Origin: Ampullaceana balthica
Lineage: Eukaryota > Mollusca > Gastropoda > Lymnaeidae
Length of the DNA: 64,000 bases
Assembly: GCA_944989445.1 (NCBI GenBank)
Contig: CALYLW010000127.1
Location: forward strand, 104,535 to 168,534
Reading direction: 5' to 3'
The notes below the pieces were generated by a model, which worked only from the letters and a program-made list of their open reading frames with translations, was not told the origin of the DNA and did no database searches. How positions within the stretch are numbered: the stretch's first letter is position 1; each line of letters starts with the position of its first letter. Made by a program: the position numbers and the translations under genes. Below, piece after piece: positions 59,553 through 64,000 of this stretch.

Positions 59553-61276
59553 GGGGGCGTCCATAAATGACGTCACGCTATTTTGGCCGATTTTTCACCC
59601 CCCCCTTGTCACGCGTCGTCACAAAATGTTAGACCCCCCCTCCAAAAATACGTCACAAAGCTTTGACCCCACAAAGAAAAAAAACAACAACAACAAAACC
59701 ACCTTATTTTCTATCCACTAGATATATTAAAATAAGTCATGTGTACCGTAATTTTTACGTGTACGCTTCGAACATTTTCCCACTATTGAACCGGTTCCTT
59801 CCAGAAAATGCCTTTTTAAAATTTGACTACTATGTAGATTTCTTACCTACGTACTATACGAAGACACCTAAATCCACCCTACTTTCATTTATATTGACAC
59901 GAGTGACAATAATCTTAATCCACATGACTTCACTGTATCAAGTATCCTTTCTGTGATATTTAAAATTAATGCCTTAAAAACTGAGCTAAGAAGAAAAGTT
60001 GTTTTGTGTATAAGGTTACCAGACGTCCCGATTTAGGCAGGACAGTCCCGATTTCAGACCTCATGTCCCGCTGATCCTCGCTTGTCCCGCGGGACGCACG
60101 TTTGTCCCGCTTTTTTCAATACTTCAAATACAATTAGTTTTATTTTGATTTTGGGTACGAATGACTTAATATTTTCTTAAATTCAATTAAATATTCAAAA
60201 CAGTGATATTTTTTATAAAATTTAATTGCTTTATTATTAGCTAAGCCAGTTGGTGCGTCGATTTCTGTGGTTATTTACATTTTACTCCTTGATATGGCAT
60301 TCCCGTGACATGTCGGCGATCCCGACGAGTAAGGTGACAAGACGTCCCAATTTCAGACTTCATGTCCCGCTCAAGTGACCAGAAGTCCCGTTATTTTGCT
60401 ACAGAAACCCGGGGGCCCCGTCCCGCTTTGCCGGAAAATCTGGTAACATCATTTTGTGCTACTCTCGAATTGCGATGTCAAGAATTAGATGCATTCAATA
60501 AAGTTAATGAATTTTATTATATCTAGAATGGCCAAGGGCATTACACCCAAAACCAATCGAACAATTATATCAAACTTAAAACGTTTATAATTGTATCATA
60601 TAGATCCCCCCCCCCAACAGCAACAACAAAAAATTAATTTAAAAAAAAATTGATATTCCGTGTCGTTTTGACTTAAAATATCCACACATAATCCTATTCT
60701 TTCATTTTTAGACACTTATCATGCTTGTAAAACTCACCAGTTGCATTTTCGGGGGGGGGGAGGCAGGCTAACGACGCTCCCCCAAATCCCTGCCCCAGTC
60801 AAGTGGACAGGACCTCGAGTCTTTGGGGGGGGGCGCACACATAAACTTGTATTTTGGGGTAACGGGCAAAAAAGTTCGCCGACGCCTACCGTGAGAGAAC
60901 CAAATGGAGCTGCGGTTACATCACAAATGCTTTGATGTAAACATCAAACGACGCTTCTATAAGTTCTCTTATCGGTTCTCAAGCTTAAGGATTATAATTA
61001 GCTTTAATTTTCATTTCTTGATAACTTACGCCAGCCGGCGTTTGATGGCAAACAGATATTGCATTTCTTTGGCACTTTGAGAAGCACTGATGGTTTTTAA
61101 AAAAAATCATTAAATAAATTGTAAGCGACCAAATATACAGTGGAAGTTTTATTTAAAGTTACCCTTTCATGTGACGTCACATTTCTTCAACCCCCCCTCC
61201 CCCCTCGTCACGCATCGTCACAAAAGTGTGACCCCCCCTCCCCCCTAGGTGTGTGACGTCATTTATGGACGGCCCC
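59553..61276. mobile_element. 1.72-kb TIR DNA element (GGGGCCGTCC family), copy 2
   Basis: Begins GGGGGCGTCCATAAATGACG and ends TGACGTCATTTATGGACGGC then CCC, flanked by TTA on each side (59550-59552, 61277-61279), compatible with a PIF/Harbinger 3-bp duplication. It shares with copy 1 the first 150 bp and the stretch from ATCGAACAATTATATCAAAC (about 60557) to the end, but the middle differs. The right end of a hAT (CTTTGAGAAGCACTG, 61076-61090) persists. Confidence 0.75.
60015..60446. mobile_element. MITE rich in GTCCCG, nested in TIR element copy 2
   Basis: Left end GTTACCAGACGTCCCGATTT and right end GGAAAATCTGGTAAC are inverted. The interior repeats CATGTCCCGCT and GACGTCCC, indicating an internal partial duplication. 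No coding capacity. Confidence 0.65.
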
Positions 61277-61279
61277 TTA

Positions 61280-62575
61280 TACATTTTATTTTGATGCATT
61301 GTTTTGATGAAATTCTGAGAGCCAATACTTTAAAATAAAATTTGATAATAAACATTAGTTATATGGCCAAAATTAGGTGATGTGGCCTATTATTTATATT
61401 GCATTTCCAAGTAAATAGGAACTTGATTCCTTCATTTACCTAATGCCCTCCAAGAACATGATGCATGTTTTAACGGTGATTCACAGATTATTATTCCCGG
61501 ATTGTAAAAATTATATGGAAATTAAACTGGTATATTTAAAATACCTGCTATTGCTATTATAATTTATCGATAATTTTTTAAAAAGAGAATATCTTAATTT
61601 TTAAAATGAAAATTACTTTCTAATAAGCCGTTGAATTTCGCCTGGACATTCAAAATGATGAGAGCTATATTTCTATTTTTTGAGCTTATCTAAGTTATTT
61701 TGTTTTCTCTCAAACGTTTTCTCTAATGCGCTGGTACCCTTGCAACACAATTTAAAAATACAGCTTTATCTTTTTTTCTACTTCGTTAGTTGTGATTTAC
61801 TTTCAAGTCGAGGTCGTTCTGTGGGTCAATGTGCAATTTTATGGGTTACTGCGTTGAACTGCACTAAGCTTTCGTCATACTTGAGTTTTTAAAAAAATAT
61901 TTTTTGTGTGTTTTACTTTTATCTAACTTTGAACCAATCATTAACTATTGCAATGAAAGGTATATTATAAAAACTCAAGACGAACACGTGCTTTTCGTTC
62001 ATCACTCGGTGTTGGCTGCAAAGACTTTCTAAAATGAGAACTTTCTATCTTTAAAAAAATAATTTTTTAAACGAGAAGATTTCTCGTTGTTTTACTAATA
62101 TTAGAGAAGTCAACTTTAAAACAGTTCTTGCATCTCACCAAATCAAATCTACGATTTTTATTTATGGAGACGTTTTGAGGGATACAATGCAATGCACTTA
62201 GTTAATACATACTAAGTGTTTTAGTTACACGACAAGATGAAACTCGTAAACACCCAAGCAATCAAAAGCCAAACATTGTCGCAAAACCTTCTGTGTGTTA
62301 CTATTGTACCGGTGACTTTCGTCACGTTAAAAACATAGTATCCATAGTACTGTTCTTTGATCTCACACTTCTCTTTAACGTTAATGTATCTCAAAGTTAT
62401 AATTCTATTAGTAATACTATTAATAGTAATAATTATAATATACATGTATGTTGAAAAAAAATATCTAAGAAAAGGTTATTCAAAGGGGGGAAAATGTCAA
62501 ATAAAGGGAGATAATGGCATGCAATGCTTTAAGACTTGTCAAACTATCTATATATATATATATATATATTTCACC
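61280..62575. other. AT-rich region, no gene seen
   Basis: No paralogue exon or transposon end recognised. A (TA)n tract lies at 62550-62572. Confidence 0.4.
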
Positions 62576-62707
62576 TAAAGCGACCCCCGCTTGGGTCGAC
62601 CGATCACTGTTGGCAAGCGTAGTGGGATGAAAAGAAAAAAAGTAGGGGGAGAGGGGGGCAACAACTTTTCTTGCGATAACTTGCGTTGTTCCTTTACAGA
62701 ATAGCAT

Positions 62708-62975
62708 GTGATTCGTAGTGTAGAGGTTATCACGTCCGTTTTGCACGCGGAAATTCCTGGGTCTAAGCCCCAGCGGGAACAATTTATAAAGAAAATTATT
62801 ATTTTTATCTTTCCGTTCTTTTCCCCATTTTTTAACAACAACCGCTGTGCACGTTTACTCGCTTTTTTCCCCCATTACTTCATGCTGCTGTTGTGTCCGT
62901 TCTCTCTCACGTTGTTTGCACTATCTATGATGAGCAAGTCTGTGGCGTATGCTACGCCGTGGGTCGTATCTTGTT
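62708..62975 (+). mobile_element. tRNA-headed SINE (tRNA-Val-like head, degenerate)
   Basis: TCGTAGTGTAGAGGTTATCA is a tRNA-Val-type D-arm/A-box. The anticodon stem-loop TCCGT-TTTGCAC-GCGGA would read UGC, and the T arm CTGGG-TCTAAGC-CCCAG is well paired, but the acceptor stem does not pair. The 3' part (TGTGGCGTATGCTACGCCGT) recurs without the head at 20330-20470, so this is a retroposed SINE and not a tRNA gene. Confidence 0.6.
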
Positions 62976-62984
62976 TATTATAAT

Positions 62985-64000
62985 TCCATAATTTGACCCA
63001 GTATTCAGAGAACATGATGAGAAAATGAAAATAAGCTTAAACATTCAACCACGTATCAAAAATGAAGTCATTGAAGTTAGTTTTAAAAGAAAAAGAGCGA
63101 CGAAAATAATAAATGGTCGTTCAGGTACAAGAGACCAAATATTCTTTATTATATTCGATAGTACAGTACACCATATATTTAACATAAGGATAAAACATGT
63201 TGTGCGATAAATCCCAAATGAGAATAAGAACGTAAACGTGGTAAAATTTTTCAAAAATTTCGCTAACACAAAAATTGAAACTGCTTACGACATTTCTAAA
63301 ACAATCGCAAGTAAGCTTGAAACTGATTATATTTATATACAGAGTTGCAGAGGTCAGACATATTATATAATGACTGGAAATTGGAAAGCATACGAGATTT
63401 TTAAAAAAAACAACAACAAAACAACATTAATCTTAATGCTGAAATAATAAATGAATACCTTTCCAAACCTATTTTTAAAAATCGTCGTTCGTTTACATGC
63501 ATCTCAACTGCAAAGAATTCTGTAAATTTATTGGGGGTACATTGTATCATTTTTATGCATTTTCCCGTGTCAACACGCCGTTAGGAAGTTCTGATTCCAT
63601 AGGAAGGCATTTAACAGATTTGGGGATACGTGATTAGGTGCAAGAGCTGATGCAATAAATATGCCATGAAGCATTTAATTTTCAATTTTTTTTACACCTA
63701 ATAATAAAAACTAACAAAGGAAGACTGTAACTTAATGCCAAGAGTCCAGCTCTGTATCCTGTCCAGTCCCTTGGGTACTAGTCTGCTCGCAAAGTCCTGG
63801 AAAGTGAGGATGCAATCCATGACTATGACTCGTCTCAAGATACTGAGATAAAGAGCTCTGAGTGGTATTTTTTCGGCTTCCTAGTTAGCACCCACCAGTT
63901 TTTGCAGGGCTCAGTGGCTTTGCGCACAATTCACGTACATGTTTGTGTAGTTGGACCGGTTCCGTGACAAACGCGCACAAGACAATCGCGCACAAAACAA
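62985..64000. other. Window end, no gene recognised
   Basis: Open frames at 63025-63210 and 63238-63447 are lysine-rich and unrecognised. No splice-consistent EF-hand exons were found. Confidence 0.35.

Noticed and set aside
62708..62782. Functional tRNA gene
   Set aside because: The acceptor stem has at most four weak pairs including wobbles, the anticodon loop is atypical for the tRNA-Val body, and the tail recurs as a SINE.

Overview
This is a eukaryotic, AT-rich, intron-containing genomic window, most likely from a mollusc and plausibly a gastropod. That assignment is an inference from the gene family, the small multi-exon genes and the repeat types; no diagnostic marker gene is present. 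The only host protein-coding genes I can support are a dispersed cluster of paralogues encoding small secreted proteins with two EF-hands. Five copies look intact: A (-) 1830-3091, B (+) 6904-8898, D (-) 23242-27653, E (-) 35986-38635 and F (+) 53535-55994. A sixth, C (13651-14862), is a 5'-truncated relic. Each intact copy has four exons in the same phases: a 41-nt signal-peptide exon, an exon of 119-125 nt, an invariant 165-nt exon and a terminal exon of 59-68 nt. Products are 127-132 residues with a predicted 17-residue signal peptide, Gln at mature position 1, no cysteine in the mature chain, and two calcium-binding loops separated by about 43 residues. Each has a TATA-like box 55-75 bp before the ATG.

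Almost everything else is transposable-element and simple-repeat DNA. 1-2 kb: dispersed repeats and a (CT)n tract. 3-13 kb: genes A and B, a TIR element with a (GA)n core in B intron 1, small hAT-like MITEs, a foldback repeat and a tRNA-derived SINE. 13-20 kb: relic C with a hAT inside its last intron, then a hAT-like element carrying five tandem 550-bp copies of a MITE family, bracketed by (TA)n tracts. 20-28 kb: an 84-base assembly gap, a Tigger/pogo element and gene D, whose first intron holds a Helitron end and a 1.76-kb TIR element. 28-33 kb: a three-level transposon nest and a minisatellite with two repeat regimes. 33-42 kb: a hAT transposase relic, gene E, a non-LTR retrotransposon relic, a truncated Helitron and a GTT-rich tract. 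42.8-51.9 kb: an LTR (Gypsy-type) retrotransposon whose 5' LTR is split by a complete Helitron and whose reverse transcriptase is split by a hAT. 52-56 kb: gene F, with a fragment of that retrotransposon in intron 2 between two (TA)n arrays. 56-64 kb: more MITEs, a second 1.7-kb TIR element and a tRNA-derived SINE.

The EF-hand genes presumably share a secreted calcium-binding role (inference). The transposons are unrelated to that function but account for most intron and intergenic length and for the decay of copy C.
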